A DNA stretch of 64,000 bases from Pseudomonas vancouverensis (GTDB lineage Bacteria > Pseudomonadota > Gammaproteobacteria > Pseudomonadales > Pseudomonadaceae): the NCBI RefSeq assembly GCF_004348895.1, contig NZ_RRZK01000007.1:620001-684000 (forward strand). Direction: 5' to 3'. Each line of letters begins with the position of its first letter. Position 1 is the stretch's first letter. The notes under the pieces are model-generated. The model was given only the letters and a program-made list of their open reading frames with translations, was not told the origin of the DNA and ran no database searches. A program made the translations under genes and the position numbers. This document shows positions 27,874-37,472 of this stretch, piece after piece.

Positions 27874-28651
27874 GCTTGCAGTTGTCTCCGTGTACATGGG
27901 TGTGGGCTGTCGGCGCCGCGCTGACCACCGAGCCGTGCAAATCGTGGGCGTGGTCGTGATGGTGGTGATAGATCGCCAGGCTTTGCGCGTTCTTGCCGAA
28001 CAGCTCGACGAACGCCGGATCGCCGCTGACCTGCTCGGGGTGGCCGGAGCAGCAGACGTGACGGTTCAGGCAGACCACCTGATCGGTGGTGCTCATCACC
28101 AGGTGCAAGTCGTGGGAAACCATCAATACGCCGCAGCCGTGGCGATCGCGCAGACGGGTGATCAGGCTGTAGAGCTCGGCCTGACCAGCCACGTCGACAC
28201 CCTGAACCGGTTCGTCGAGCACCAGCAGTTCCGGCTCGCGCAACAGGGCGCGAGCCAGCAACACACGCTGCATCTCACCGCCGGACACGCTCTGTACCGG
28301 GCTGTCGATGACCTGCTCGGCGCCGACTTCCTTGAGTGCCGCCAGGGCCATGGCGCGGTCAACACCCGGCACCAGACGCAGGAAGCGCAACACGGACAGC
28401 GGCAGGGTTGGGTCGACGTGAAGTTTTTGCGGCATGTATCCGACACGCAGCTTCGGCTTGCGCCAGACACTGCCGCTGTCCGGTTTCAGCAGCCCAAGTA
28501 CGGCGCGTACCAAGGTAGTCTTGCCGGCACCGTTGGGGCCGATCAGGGTGACGATCTGCCCCGGCTCGACGCTCAGTTCGATGTTATCGAGCACCGACTG
28601 CCCGGCAAAAGTGACCGCGACCTGTTCAAGGCGAATCAGCGCGTTGCTCAT
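27866..28651 (-). CDS. znuC: zinc ABC transporter ATP-binding protein ZnuC
   Basis: A 261-residue ATPase with Walker A GPNGAGKT, signature [16 protein letters not shown] and Walker [13 protein letters not shown]. The C-terminal tail is strikingly His-rich ([13 protein letters not shown] followed by [11 protein letters not shown]), a possible zinc-buffering segment. The true start is the ATG at 28651, sharing one base with the zur stop (TGATG). The open frame continues upstream only as a shadow of zur. Confidence 0.95.
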   Translation of the reverse strand: MSNALIRLEQVAVTFAGQSVLDNIELSVEPGQIVTLIGPNGAGKTTLVRAVLGLLKPDSGSVWRKPKLRVGYMPQKLHVDPTLPLSVLRFLRLVPGVDRAMALAALKEVGAEQVIDSPVQSVSGGEMQRVLLARALLREPELLVLDEPVQGVDVAGQAELYSLITRLRDRHGCGVLMVSHDLHLVMSTTDQVVCLNRHVCCSGHPEQVSGDPAFVELFGKNAQSLAIYHHHHDHAHDLHGSVVSAAPTAHTHVHGDNCKHG

Positions 28652-29133
28652 CAAGCCCCCTGGCAACCCGAGCAGAGACCGACCACTTCGACGGTCTGGC
28701 CTTCGACGACAAAGCCGACGTCGGCGGCGCTGGCGATGATCGCGTCGCTGATGGACTTCTGCTCTAGCTCGATGGCGGCATGGCATTCGCGGCAGATCAG
28801 GAACTGGCCCTGATGGGCGTGCTCCGGATGGTTGCAGCCGACGAAGGCGTTGAGCGAGGAAATACGGTGCACGAGGCCGTTGTCCAGTAGGAAATCCAGC
28901 GCGCGGTACACCGTCGGTGGTGCGGCCCGGCGGCCGTCCTGCTCGCTGAGTACCGCGAGGATGTCGTAGGCACCCAGTGGTTTGTGGCTCTGCCATACCA
29001 GTTCCAGTACCCGCCGGCGCAAAGCGGTCAGGCGCAAACCCTGACGTGCGCACAGGGCATCGGCCTCGGACAAAGCGCTGTGCACGCAATGAGAGTGGTC
29101 GTGGGGGCGGCTGGCAATCGGTGTTTTAGGCAT
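28651..29133 (-). CDS. zur: zinc uptake regulator Zur (Fur family)
   Basis: A 160-residue repressor with an N-terminal winged helix ([38 protein letters not shown] recognition region) and a C-terminal dimer domain. CRECH and CSGC pairs form the structural zinc site, plus the HPEHAHQG His cluster. It represses znuA and its own operon when zinc is sufficient. It is first in zur-znuC-znuB and divergent from znuA. Confidence 0.94.
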   Translation of the reverse strand: MPKTPIASRPHDHSHCVHSALSEADALCARQGLRLTALRRRVLELVWQSHKPLGAYDILAVLSEQDGRRAAPPTVYRALDFLLDNGLVHRISSLNAFVGCNHPEHAHQGQFLICRECHAAIELEQKSISDAIIASAADVGFVVEGQTVEVVGLCSGCQGA

Positions 29134-29159
29134 GAGCGGCGACGAGTTCTGTGAGAGAC

Positions 29160-29172
29160 GTTATTATGTTAC
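29160..29172. promoter_or_regulatory. candidate Zur box in the zur/znuA divergent promoter
   Basis: GTTATTATGTTAC resembles the AT-rich GTTATA-type Zur operator but is an imperfect palindrome. Its position, 27 bases from each start, is what a shared operator would need. Confidence 0.45.
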
Positions 29173-29199
29173 CTGTTCTCGCCTCTTCGAGTGGTCATC

Positions 29200-30120
29200 G
29201 TGTCCCGACTTTTTTCAGTTTTTGTCTCATTTTTCGCAAGTTTTCTGCTGATCGGTTCGGCACAGGCCGAGGTCAAGGTCCTGACCAGCATCAAGCCACT
29301 GCAATTGATCGCGGCGGCGGTACAGGATGGCGTGGCGATTCCGGAAGTGCTGCTGCCGCCGGGTGCTTCGCCGCACAACTATGCCCTGCGCCCTTCCGAT
29401 GTGCGCAAGGTGCAGTCGGTGGATCTGGTGTACTGGATCGGGCCGGACATGGAAGGCTTCCTGCCCCGGGTGCTCAATGGCCGTACCCTGCCAAGTGTTG
29501 CCGTGCAGGATTTGCCGGGTATGAAATTGCGACGCTTCGCCGAAGATAGCCACTCCCACGCCGAAGATGCTGACGAACATGATCACGATCATCGCCCGGG
29601 AACGCTGGACGCGCACCTGTGGCTGTCGCCGGTGAATGCCCGTGTCATTGCGACGAAGATGGCGGCTGACTTGAGCGCCGCTGATCCGGCCAACGCCGCG
29701 CGTTATCAGAGCAATCTCAAAGCCTTCGATGAGCGCCTGGATGCGCTGGATCTGCGCTTGAAGAAGCGCATGGCCGATGTGCAGGGCAAGCCTTATTTCG
29801 TGTTCCACGAAGCGTTTGACTATTTCGAAGACGCCTATGGCTTGAAACACACCGGCGTATTCAGCGTGGCGGCGGAGGTGCAACCCGGCGCCCAGCATGT
29901 TGCAGCGATGCGCGCGCGCTTGCAGGAAGTTGGCAAGACCTGTGTGTTCAGTGAGCCGCCGCTGCGACCACGCCTGGCGGAAACACTGGTGGCAGGCTTG
30001 CCGGTGAAGCTGGCGGAACTGGATGCGCTGGGCGGCTATACGCCAGCGACTGCTCAGGGCTATGAGCAGGTGCTGGAGAAGCTGGGCAATGATCTGGCGG
30101 GCTGTCTGGAGTCGTTGTAA
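29200..30120 (+). CDS. znuA: zinc-binding periplasmic protein ZnuA
   Basis: A 306-residue cluster A-I binding protein with signal peptide (FASFLLIGSAQAE). Metal-ligand regions are GASPHNYALRPSD, HLWLSPVNA and FHEAFDYFE, and a His/Asp-rich loop (HSHAEDADEHDHDH, about residues 115-130) is typical of ZnuA. It delivers zinc to ZnuBC. I prefer the GTG at 29200 to that at 29191, because GAG then sits at a better distance; both are possible. Confidence 0.93.
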   Translation: MSRLFSVFVSFFASFLLIGSAQAEVKVLTSIKPLQLIAAAVQDGVAIPEVLLPPGASPHNYALRPSDVRKVQSVDLVYWIGPDMEGFLPRVLNGRTLPSVAVQDLPGMKLRRFAEDSHSHAEDADEHDHDHRPGTLDAHLWLSPVNARVIATKMAADLSAADPANAARYQSNLKAFDERLDALDLRLKKRMADVQGKPYFVFHEAFDYFEDAYGLKHTGVFSVAAEVQPGAQHVAAMRARLQEVGKTCVFSEPPLRPRLAETLVAGLPVKLAELDALGGYTPATAQGYEQVLEKLGNDLAGCLESL

Positions 30121-30130
30121 CCGACCAAAC

Positions 30131-30207
30131 CCTGTGGGAGCGAGCTTGCTCGCGATGGAGGCATCACATTGACCGGCCGCCTTCGCCAGCAAGCTCGCTC
30201 CCACAGG
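30131..30207. repeat. REP-like inverted repeat, 20-bp perfect arms
   Basis: CCTGTGGGAGCGAGCTTGCT (30131-30150) and its exact complement (30188-30207) enclose 37 bases. It lies between convergent znuA and thrB. Confidence 0.88.
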
Positions 30208-30232
30208 TTCATTGTGCCTTGGCGCGCGAACC

Positions 30233-31183
30233 TTAAAGGGCGAAAGGCAGCGGCGTATTAACGGTTTGCCGCTGCGCCAAACGCAACTGGAACTCCATCG
30301 GATCGTGAATCAGCACGTCCTGCCCAGCAAACGATTCTGCCGCAATCAGGCGTGACAGCCAGAACCGTACACAGGCCACCCGCAGCATGGTCGGCCACAG
30401 CTCGGCTTCCGCCGCGGTGAACGGGCGCAAGGCGGCATAGGCGCCCAGCAAGGCCCGTGCGCGCGGCCCGTCGATCAATCCTTCCTCGTCCGAACACCAG
30501 TCATTCAAGGCAATCGCCACGTCGTAGAGCATCGGCCCCGAGCAGGCGTTGTAGAAGTCGATCAGTCCGGTCAGGTGCGTGCCTTCGAACATCGCATTGT
30601 CGCGGAACAGGTCGGCGTGGATGTTGGCGCGCGGCAGGGCCAGGATTTTCTCTTTCTGCTGTGCGATTTCTTCCAGTGCCCGTTGCAGCAGCTCTTTCTG
30701 CTCCGCGTCGACGTGGGAGAGGAACTGCGTGCCCTCTTCCAGCATCCAGTCCAGGCCACGGTCAGTCTTGCGCTTGATCATGTTGGCCTGGGTCGCCAGG
30801 TGCAGATGGCCGAGCAATTCGCCCACTTGGGCGCAATGCTGCGCATTCGCCACTTTGATGTGCTTGCCGGCCAGGCGTGGCTGCAGCAGCGCCGGTTTGC
30901 CGGCCAGTTCACGCAAGGCCACGCCATCGGTGGTGCGCAAAGCGTAAGGCACCGGCAGGTCGGCGGCGTGCAGCACGTCGAGCAGTTCGATGAAGAACGG
31001 CATTTCCTGAACCGGTCCGCGTTCGACCAGGGTCAGGACAAACTCGCCCTGTTCCAGGCTGATGAAGAAATTGGTGTTTTCGCTACCGGCGGCAATCCCC
31101 TGGAAATCAAGCAGGCGGCCGAGGCCATAAGGGGCGAGAAAAGCTTCCAGCTCGGGCCGAGCCAGGGGGGTGAACACAGACAT
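30233..31183 (-). CDS. thrB: homoserine kinase ThrB
   Basis: A 316-residue kinase of the aminoglycoside-phosphotransferase fold, the form of ThrB used by pseudomonads. The catalytic motif is NIHADLFRDNAMFEG and the metal-binding Asp is in LIDFYNACSGPMLYD. It phosphorylates homoserine for threonine synthesis in the cytoplasm. It is transcribed after the DUF2782 gene in the same direction. Confidence 0.93.
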   Translation of the reverse strand: MSVFTPLARPELEAFLAPYGLGRLLDFQGIAAGSENTNFFISLEQGEFVLTLVERGPVQEMPFFIELLDVLHAADLPVPYALRTTDGVALRELAGKPALLQPRLAGKHIKVANAQHCAQVGELLGHLHLATQANMIKRKTDRGLDWMLEEGTQFLSHVDAEQKELLQRALEEIAQQKEKILALPRANIHADLFRDNAMFEGTHLTGLIDFYNACSGPMLYDVAIALNDWCSDEEGLIDGPRARALLGAYAALRPFTAAEAELWPTMLRVACVRFWLSRLIAAESFAGQDVLIHDPMEFQLRLAQRQTVNTPLPFAL

Positions 31184-31239
31184 GTTTTAACTGCCAGTAC
31201 GGGCGCCGCTCGTGGGGCGGCGCCGGTTGAAATTAAAAA

Positions 31240-31530
31240 CTACTTCCACTCGAAGATTTTCCACGACGGAATCAGCATATCCGGCTGATCCGAGCGAATG
31301 AAGTTTGCATCGGTACCGTCTGCACGGACCAGAAAATACGGTTTGCCGCCCTTGGGCGTGACCTTGATCGCATACAGGAAGCCGTTTTGGCGGTATTCCT
31401 GGATGACCTTGTCCCCTTCCGTGTGGATCGTGACTTCAGGCTCCGGGCTCGGTGCGTCGTCCGCCGCCATGACGGCCAGCGGTGCGATTGCAAACAAGCC
31501 AGCCAGCAACAGGCGATTTAGTGTGCGCAT
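31240..31530 (-). CDS. DUF2782 family periplasmic protein
   Basis: A 96-residue protein with signal peptide (LLAGLFAIAPLAVMAADD) and the DUF2782 body ending ADGTDANFIRSDQPDMLIP..WKIFEW. The function is unknown. The place beside polA and thrB is conserved. It is divergent from polA across about 75 bases. Confidence 0.88.
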   Translation of the reverse strand: MRTLNRLLLAGLFAIAPLAVMAADDAPSPEPEVTIHTEGDKVIQEYRQNGFLYAIKVTPKGGKPYFLVRADGTDANFIRSDQPDMLIPSWKIFEWK

Positions 31531-31604
31531 GATAACCTTGTCCCTTTGTCGTCAACGGTCCCGCTATTCTAGCGCCGGACCCGCCGAAAAGGTTGATCCT
31601 GCTC

Positions 31605-34409
31605 ATGAGCCAAGCCCCCCTCGTCCTGGTGGACGGTTCGTCTTACCTGTACCGCGCCTTCCACGCGCTGCCACCTTTGACCACTTCCAAAGGCCTGCCG
31701 ACCGGCGCGGTCAAGGGCGTGTTGAACATGCTCAAGAGCCTGCGCAAGCAGTATCCGGACAGTCCCTTCGCCGTGGTGTTCGACGCCAAGGGCGGGACAT
31801 TCCGCGATGAAATGTTTGCCGAATACAAGGCCAATCGCCCGAGTATGCCCGACGACATGCGCGTGCAGATCGAGCCCCTGCACCAGAGCGTGATCGCCCT
31901 CGGCTTCCCGCTGCTATGCGTCGAAGGCGTCGAGGCCGATGACGTGATCGGTACACTGGCTCGCAGCAGCGCCGCAGCCAACCGTCCGGTCATCATTTCC
32001 ACCGGCGACAAGGACATGGCGCAGCTGGTCGACGGCCACATTACCTTGGTCAACACCATGACCGGTAGCAGCATGGACGTGGAGGGCGTGAAGGAGAAAT
32101 TCGGCGTCGCTCCCGAGCAGATCATCGATTATCTGGCGCTGATGGGCGACTCCTCCGACAACATTCCGGGCGTACCGGGCATTGGTCCGAAAACCGCTTC
32201 CGGCTTGCTGGTGGGCGTCAATGGCGGCCTGACCGAGCTTTATGCACAGCTCGACATCGTGCCGACCTTGCCGATTCGTGGCGCCAAGACCTTGCCGGCC
32301 AAGCTCGAAGAGCACAAGGAGATGGCGTTCCTCTCCTATCGACTGGCAACCATCAAGGTCGACGTGCCACTGGATGTCGGTCTCGATGACCTGCAAATGC
32401 GTCCGGAAAACCCGGGCAAACTTTACGAGTTGTACAACCTGCTGGAATTCAAAAGCTGGCTGAACGACCTCGATCGTGACGCCAAGCGCCTGGAACTGAG
32501 CGCTGCAGCCGAGCCTGCGCCGGCTGCCGATCTGTTCAGCGCACCCGAGGCCGAGGTACCGGCGGTGGCGACTGAGGCACAGTACGAAACCATCCTCGAT
32601 CAGGCACGTTTCGACGCCTGGCTGGAAAAACTGAACAACGCCAAACTGTTCGCCTTCGATACTGAAACCACTGGCATCGACGCCCAGCAAGCACAGTTGG
32701 TCGGCCTGTCGTTCGCCGTGCAGGCCAACGAGGCGGCGTACATTCCGCTGACCCACTCCTACATCGGTGTGCCACAGCAGCTGGACCGTGACACCGTGCT
32801 GCGTGCGCTCAAGCCGATCCTGGAAGACCCGGACAAGCTCAAGGTCGGCCAGCACGCCAAGTTCGACATGAACATCCTCGCCAACTGCGCCATCGGCGGC
32901 GATCAGGACAACGGCATCACCGTGCGCGGCATTGCCTTCGACACCATGCTCGAATCCTACGTGCTCAACTCCACGGCCACCCGTCACGACATGGACAGCC
33001 TGGCGCAGAAGTACCTGGATCACACCACGGTGAGCTTCCAGGACATTGCCGGCAAAGGCGTGAAGCAACTGACCTTTGACCAGATCGCACTGGAACAGGC
33101 CGGACCCTATGCTGCCGAAGACGCGGACATCACCTTGCGTTTGCATCAGACGCTGTTCGAAAAGCTGTCGGCCATCCCGAGCCTGGCCAGCGTGCTGACC
33201 GACATCGAAATGCCGCTGGTGCCGGTGCTGGCGCGCATCGAGCGCCAGGGTGCCTACGTTGATGCCGCGTTGCTGGGCGTGCAGAGCATCGAGCTGGGCG
33301 ACAAGATGGTCGCACTTGAGCGTGAGGCGTTCGAGATCGCCGGCGAAGAGTTCAACCTGGGCTCGCCCAAGCAGCTCGGGGTGATCCTCTATGAAAAACT
33401 CGGCCTGCCGGTCCTGAAAAAAACCGCCAAGGGCCAGCCGTCTACCGCTGAAGAAGTGTTGGCCAAGCTGGCCGAGGACGACCACCGCTTGCCAAAAGTG
33501 CTGATGGAACACCGTTCCATGAGCAAGCTGAAAAGCACCTACACCGACCGTTTGCCGGAGCAGATCAACCCGCGCACCGGGCGAATCCACACCTCGTATC
33601 ACCAGGCGGTGGCGTCCACCGGGCGTTTGTCTTCCAGTGATCCGAACCTGCAGAACATTCCGGTGCGCACCGCTGAAGGCCGGCGCATTCGCCAGGCGTT
33701 TGTTGCTCCGGCTGGCTACAAACTGCTGGCGGCGGACTATTCGCAGATCGAACTGCGGATCATGGCCCATCTGTCCCGGGACGAAGGGCTGATGAACGCG
33801 TTCCGGCACAATCTGGACGTGCACACCGCGACCGCGGCTGAGGTGTTCAAGGTCGAGCTGTCTGAGGTGACGTCGAATCAGCGTCGCAGTGCCAAGGCCA
33901 TCAACTTCGGCCTGATCTACGGCATGGGCGCGCAGAAACTCGGCAAGGACATCGGTGTCGACACCAAGACCGCCAAGGCCTACATCGATACTTATTTCGC
34001 TCGTTATCCAGGCGTTCGCCAGTACATGGACCGCACCCGCACCCAGGCGGCGGAGCAGGGCTACGTCGAAACCTTCTTCGGCCGTCGCTTGTACCTGCCG
34101 GACATCAATTCCAACAAGCCCCAGGAGCGCGCCGCGGCCGAGCGCACGGCGATCAACGCGCCGATGCAGGGCACGGCGGCGGACATCATCAAGAAGGCCA
34201 TGGTGGCGGTGGATAACTGGCTGGCGACCTCAGGCCTCGATGCCAAAGTGATCCTGCAGGTGCACGACGAACTGGTACTCGAGGTGCGTGAAGACCTGGT
34301 CGATCAGGTGCGTGATGAAATTCGCCTGCACATGAGCGAGGCGGCGAAGCTGGATGTGCCGTTGCTGGTGGAAGTCGGTGTCGGAAACAACTGGGACGAG
34401 GCGCACTGA
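31605..34409 (+). CDS. polA: DNA polymerase I
   Basis: A 934-residue enzyme for Okazaki fragment processing and repair synthesis. The 5'-3' exonuclease domain covers about 1-290 ([33 protein letters not shown]). The 3'-5' exonuclease domain covers about 330-520 with intact DEDD residues ([11 protein letters not shown]), and the polymerase domain about 550-934 (motif [16 protein letters not shown], motif [10 protein letters not shown]). I chose the ATG at 31605 ([14 protein letters not shown]), the family start. ErsA is encoded downstream, as spf is in enterobacteria. Confidence 0.97.
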   Translation: MSQAPLVLVDGSSYLYRAFHALPPLTTSKGLPTGAVKGVLNMLKSLRKQYPDSPFAVVFDAKGGTFRDEMFAEYKANRPSMPDDMRVQIEPLHQSVIALGFPLLCVEGVEADDVIGTLARSSAAANRPVIISTGDKDMAQLVDGHITLVNTMTGSSMDVEGVKEKFGVAPEQIIDYLALMGDSSDNIPGVPGIGPKTASGLLVGVNGGLTELYAQLDIVPTLPIRGAKTLPAKLEEHKEMAFLSYRLATIKVDVPLDVGLDDLQMRPENPGKLYELYNLLEFKSWLNDLDRDAKRLELSAAAEPAPAADLFSAPEAEVPAVATEAQYETILDQARFDAWLEKLNNAKLFAFDTETTGIDAQQAQLVGLSFAVQANEAAYIPLTHSYIGVPQQLDRDTVLRALKPILEDPDKLKVGQHAKFDMNILANCAIGGDQDNGITVRGIAFDTMLESYVLNSTATRHDMDSLAQKYLDHTTVSFQDIAGKGVKQLTFDQIALEQAGPYAAEDADITLRLHQTLFEKLSAIPSLASVLTDIEMPLVPVLARIERQGAYVDAALLGVQSIELGDKMVALEREAFEIAGEEFNLGSPKQLGVILYEKLGLPVLKKTAKGQPSTAEEVLAKLAEDDHRLPKVLMEHRSMSKLKSTYTDRLPEQINPRTGRIHTSYHQAVASTGRLSSSDPNLQNIPVRTAEGRRIRQAFVAPAGYKLLAADYSQIELRIMAHLSRDEGLMNAFRHNLDVHTATAAEVFKVELSEVTSNQRRSAKAINFGLIYGMGAQKLGKDIGVDTKTAKAYIDTYFARYPGVRQYMDRTRTQAAEQGYVETFFGRRLYLPDINSNKPQERAAAERTAINAPMQGTAADIIKKAMVAVDNWLATSGLDAKVILQVHDELVLEVREDLVDQVRDEIRLHMSEAAKLDVPLLVEVGVGNNWDEAH

Positions 34410-34603
34410 ACCATCATGCGGGGGTGAACTTGGTCGCTTTGGGGCGTCAGAAACATCGATTTCGTCTGAAATTCCATCGCGAGCAGGCTTTTTACATAGA
34501 AAATTGACGTGCCCTGCTGCGGCAAAATACCGCGGAAGGGCCGTAAACACTGCTTAGATCAGAAACTGATTACGATTATTCCAAACACATAGGAAAAAAA
34601 TCT

Positions 34604-34631
34604 GAACTAATCTTGCGATGCACCACTCAGA
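34604..34631 (+). promoter_or_regulatory. AlgU (sigma-22/sigma-E)-type promoter of ersA
   Basis: GAACTA - 17 bases - TCAGA matches the GAACTT-N16/17-TCtGA consensus of AlgU promoters. The start point would be near 34638. In P. aeruginosa ersA is known to be transcribed from an AlgU promoter. Confidence 0.78.
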
Positions 34632-34637
34632 GTTACT

Positions 34638-34769
34638 GAATGGCTGGTGAAGCCCTTCGATGCTCCTATGTTGTGTTAAGTGTTGGCAGATATCTGGACC
34701 CCGCCCTAGCGGTCTAGAACTTGAACCCCGGAACTTCTCCCTCCCCATATGAAGTCCGGGGTTTTTTTT
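34638..34769 (+). ncRNA. ersA: ErsA-type small RNA (Spot 42 positional analogue)
   Basis: From the predicted start to the end of the T-run is 132 bases, the length I recall for P. aeruginosa ErsA, in the same polA-engB gap. It contains a pyrimidine-rich single-strand candidate (CTTCTCCCTCCCC) suited to pairing with ribosome sites, and ends in a CCCCGGA.../...TCCGGGG terminator with eight T (34762-34769). ErsA works with Hfq on targets such as algC and oprD in P. aeruginosa; the targets here are inferred. Confidence 0.85.
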
Positions 34770-34814
34770 GCCTGGCGAAAACTGCCTGGGGTTTTCCCCA
34801 GGCAGTTTTGCGTC

Positions 34815-35459
34815 TTACTCGGCTTGCGCTCCTGCGCCCTTGTCAGCCAATTCCATCCAGCCTGCCAGCACCGTGTACGCCTCTTCCAGGCCCATGCGCT
34901 TGGGTGCCGAGAACAGCTGGATCGACACGCTGTCGCCCCAGCCCTTGCGAATTTCCGACTGAACCTTGAGCAGCGTGTTTTTCGCCGCGCCATAGGTCAG
35001 CTTGTCCGCCTTGGTCAGCAGAATGTGCATCGGCATGCCCGCGGCCACGGCCCAATCAAGCATCAGCAAGTCGAAATCGGTCATTGGATGGCGGATGTCC
35101 ATCATCAGGATCAACCCTTTCAAACTCTCGCGGCCACCCAGGTAAGCCTCGAGGTGACGCTGCCAATGTTGCTTGAGCGGAATCGGTACTTTTGCATAAC
35201 CGTAGCCCGGCAGGTCGACCAGACGGCGTTCATCGTCTAGCTTGAAGAAATTCAACAGTTGCGTGCGACCCGGGGTTTTCGAGGTGCGCGCGAGGCTGGC
35301 GTGGGTCAGGGTGTTCAACGCACTTGACTTGCCGGCGTTGGAACGACCGGCGAAGGCGACTTCAAAGCCCTCGTCATCCGGACATTGGTCGACTTTGGCG
35401 GCGCTGAGCATGAAGGTGGACTGTTGGCACAGACCGAGGATGGGATTCTTGAGTTGCAT
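34815..35459 (-). CDS. engB: ribosome biogenesis GTPase EngB (YsxC/YihA)
   Basis: A 214-residue GTPase needed for 50S subunit assembly. The motifs are G1 GRSNAGKS, G2 region KTPGRTQ, G3 DLPGYG and G4 TKAD. The ATG at 35459 ([16 protein letters not shown]) is the family start; upstream extension is not supported. It lies opposite ersA and polA. Confidence 0.95.
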   Translation of the reverse strand: MQLKNPILGLCQQSTFMLSAAKVDQCPDDEGFEVAFAGRSNAGKSSALNTLTHASLARTSKTPGRTQLLNFFKLDDERRLVDLPGYGYAKVPIPLKQHWQRHLEAYLGGRESLKGLILMMDIRHPMTDFDLLMLDWAVAAGMPMHILLTKADKLTYGAAKNTLLKVQSEIRKGWGDSVSIQLFSAPKRMGLEEAYTVLAGWMELADKGAGAQAE

Positions 35460-35650
35460 GGGATTTCCGATGTGGGCGGCGCCAGGAATGGGCGCGGCAA
35501 GCAGTGTCGCTTCCGTTTCAGTGACGCCAGTATATAATGCCGCAGATTTTGTGTGCGCTTTGTCCCAGCGTAGGATGAAGTTCACGAGAGCGACAGACCT
35601 TGATTGCGCACTAGAACGCAGCACGCTCTCAACCCTGAAAAGGTCGTTTT

Positions 35651-35941
35651 ATGACGAAATGGCTGCTGGCTGCCGGACTCTTGATGCCGCTTTACAGCGC
35701 GCAGGCTACACAGGAACCGGAAGCTGTGTACAACCGTGTTTGTGGTGCCTGTCATTCCGGCCAACTACCCATGGCGCCGCAAAAGGGCGATCAGGAAGCT
35801 TGGACGCCGAGGTTGGCGAAAGGTATGGAGACGCTGGTGCAACACGTGACCCAGGGTTTCAAGGCGATGCCGCCGCGTGGTTTGTGCATGGACTGCAGTG
35901 CCGAGGATTACCAAGCCATCATCCTTTGGATGAGCGAGTAA
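35651..35941 (+). CDS. small c-type cytochrome (c5-like)
   Basis: A 96-residue exported monoheme cytochrome: signal peptide to about residue 19 (LYSAQA), heme motif CGACH near residue 31, Met in KAMPPRG, and an additional Cys pair CMDC near the C-terminus, as in cytochrome c5. A periplasmic electron carrier. It comes just before the cytochrome c4 gene in the same direction. Confidence 0.9.
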   Translation: MTKWLLAAGLLMPLYSAQATQEPEAVYNRVCGACHSGQLPMAPQKGDQEAWTPRLAKGMETLVQHVTQGFKAMPPRGLCMDCSAEDYQAIILWMSE

Positions 35942-35986
35942 GCCCGGTCCATAACTCTTAACCCTTAGCCGTAGTTGGATTAGCTG

Positions 35987-36616
35987 ATGAAGAATTTGAT
36001 CGTGAGTCTGCTGTTGACCGTGGGAATCTCCGGCATGGCCCAGGCTGCAGGTGAGCCAGTACAACCGGGTGATGCAAAAGCCGGCCAGGCCAAAGCCGCC
36101 GTCTGTGGCGCTTGCCACGGCCCGGATGGCAACAGCATGGCCCCCAACTTTCCAAAACTGGCCGGCCAGGGTGAGCGTTACCTGACCAAGCAGCTGCACG
36201 ACATCAAGTCGGGCAAACGCACGGTTCTGGAAATGACCGGCCTGCTGACCAACCTGAGCGATCAGGACCTGGCAGATATCGCCGCCTACTTCGCCAGCCA
36301 GAAAGGCAGCGTCGGTGCCGCCGATCCGAAGATCGTCGCTCGCGGTGAAGCACTGTTCCGTGGCGGTGACCTGAACAAGGGCCTGCCAGCCTGCACCGGC
36401 TGCCACTCGCCTAATGGCGCGGGCAACGCCGCCGCCGGCTTCCCGCACCTGGGTGGCCAGCACGCGCAATACGTCGCCAAGCAACTGACCGATTTCCGCA
36501 AGGAAGAAGGCGGCCGTACCAACGATGGCGATGCCAAGACCATGCAGACCATCGCCAAGCGCCTGAGCGACGAAGACATCGCCGCCGTCTCCAGCTACAT
36601 TCAAGGCTTGCATTAA
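35987..36616 (+). CDS. cc4: diheme cytochrome c4
   Basis: A 209-residue protein with signal peptide (LTVGISGMAQA) and two similar cytochrome c domains, heme motifs CGACH (residues 40-44) and CTGCH (near 140). It carries electrons in the periplasm to terminal oxidases such as cbb3. The small cytochrome gene ends 46 bases upstream, and a terminator follows. Confidence 0.95.
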   Translation: MKNLIVSLLLTVGISGMAQAAGEPVQPGDAKAGQAKAAVCGACHGPDGNSMAPNFPKLAGQGERYLTKQLHDIKSGKRTVLEMTGLLTNLSDQDLADIAAYFASQKGSVGAADPKIVARGEALFRGGDLNKGLPACTGCHSPNGAGNAAAGFPHLGGQHAQYVAKQLTDFRKEEGGRTNDGDAKTMQTIAKRLSDEDIAAVSSYIQGLH

Positions 36617-36693
36617 GAACGGCCCATCGGGCGTTGCGCGGGGTGCTTATCGCCAGCAACGTTAACGCTCGATTAATCCGTTGCAACCAGTAT

Positions 36694-36722
36694 AAAAAGG
36701 GTGGCTTTGGCCGCCCTTTTTT
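36694..36722 (+). terminator. terminator after cytochrome c4
   Basis: AAAAAGGGTGGC/GCCGCCCTTTTTT has a TTTG loop and one T-G pair. Confidence 0.9.
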
Positions 36723-36816
36723 GTGGCCGCTGCCGTTACACTACAGAACTCAAACCCGCCACGACCTGTCTGAAGACGAGTCGCGCGAGGCGATAAAAAT
36801 TGTCCAGGAGTGAAGC

Positions 36817-37458
36817 ATGCGTAATCTGATCATCAGCGCCGTTTTTGCCGCTGCCAGCCTGTTCGGCATGACTGCCCAGGCTGCCGAAGCCCCAGCCGCA
36901 CCTTACGTGGAGCTGGCCAATCCGGTGCCGGTCGCCGTGCCTGGCAAGATCGAAGTGGTGGAGCTGTTCTGGTATGGCTGCCCGCACTGCTACGCCTTCG
37001 AGCCGGTGATCAATCCGTGGGTCGAGAAGCTGCCATCCGACGTCAACTTCGTGCGTATCCCTGCCATGTTCGGCGGCCCGTGGGACGCTCATGGCCAAAT
37101 GTTCCTGACCCTGGAAGCCATGGGTGTCGAGCATAACGTGCACGCCGCCGTGTTCAACGCGATCCAGAAAGAACACAAGAAACTGACCGACAAGAACGAC
37201 ATGGCCGACTTCCTGGCCACTCAGGGTGTCGACAAGGACAAGTTCCTGGCCACCTTCGACTCTTTCGCCATCAAGGGTCAGATCGTCAAGGCCCGTGAAC
37301 TGGCCAAGAAGTACGAAATCACCGGTGTTCCAACCATGATCGTCAACGGCAAGTATCGTTTTGACGTCGGTTCTGCCGGCGGCGCTGAACAAGCGCTGCA
37401 ACTGGCCGATAAACTGGTTGATCAAGAGCGGGCGGCTAACAAGGCTGCCGCCAACTAA
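36817..37458 (+). CDS. dsbA: thiol:disulfide interchange protein DsbA
   Basis: A 213-residue periplasmic oxidase of protein thiols. Signal peptide (LFGMTAQAAE), active site CPHC at residues 55-58 in FWYGCPHCYAF, and the cis-Pro loop ITGVPTM. CAGGAGTGAAGC precedes the ATG. It is followed after 14 bases by an endonuclease/exonuclease/phosphatase-fold gene, as in other pseudomonads. Confidence 0.95.
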   Translation: MRNLIISAVFAAASLFGMTAQAAEAPAAPYVELANPVPVAVPGKIEVVELFWYGCPHCYAFEPVINPWVEKLPSDVNFVRIPAMFGGPWDAHGQMFLTLEAMGVEHNVHAAVFNAIQKEHKKLTDKNDMADFLATQGVDKDKFLATFDSFAIKGQIVKARELAKKYEITGVPTMIVNGKYRFDVGSAGGAEQALQLADKLVDQERAANKAAAN

Positions 37459-37472
37459 GGGCAAAACCCGCC

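Noticed and set aside
31914..33824. A 636-codon open frame antisense to polA
   Set aside because: It is fully inside polA on the other strand, has no recognisable motif and a skewed Gln/Val/His composition typical of antisense shadows in GC-rich genes.
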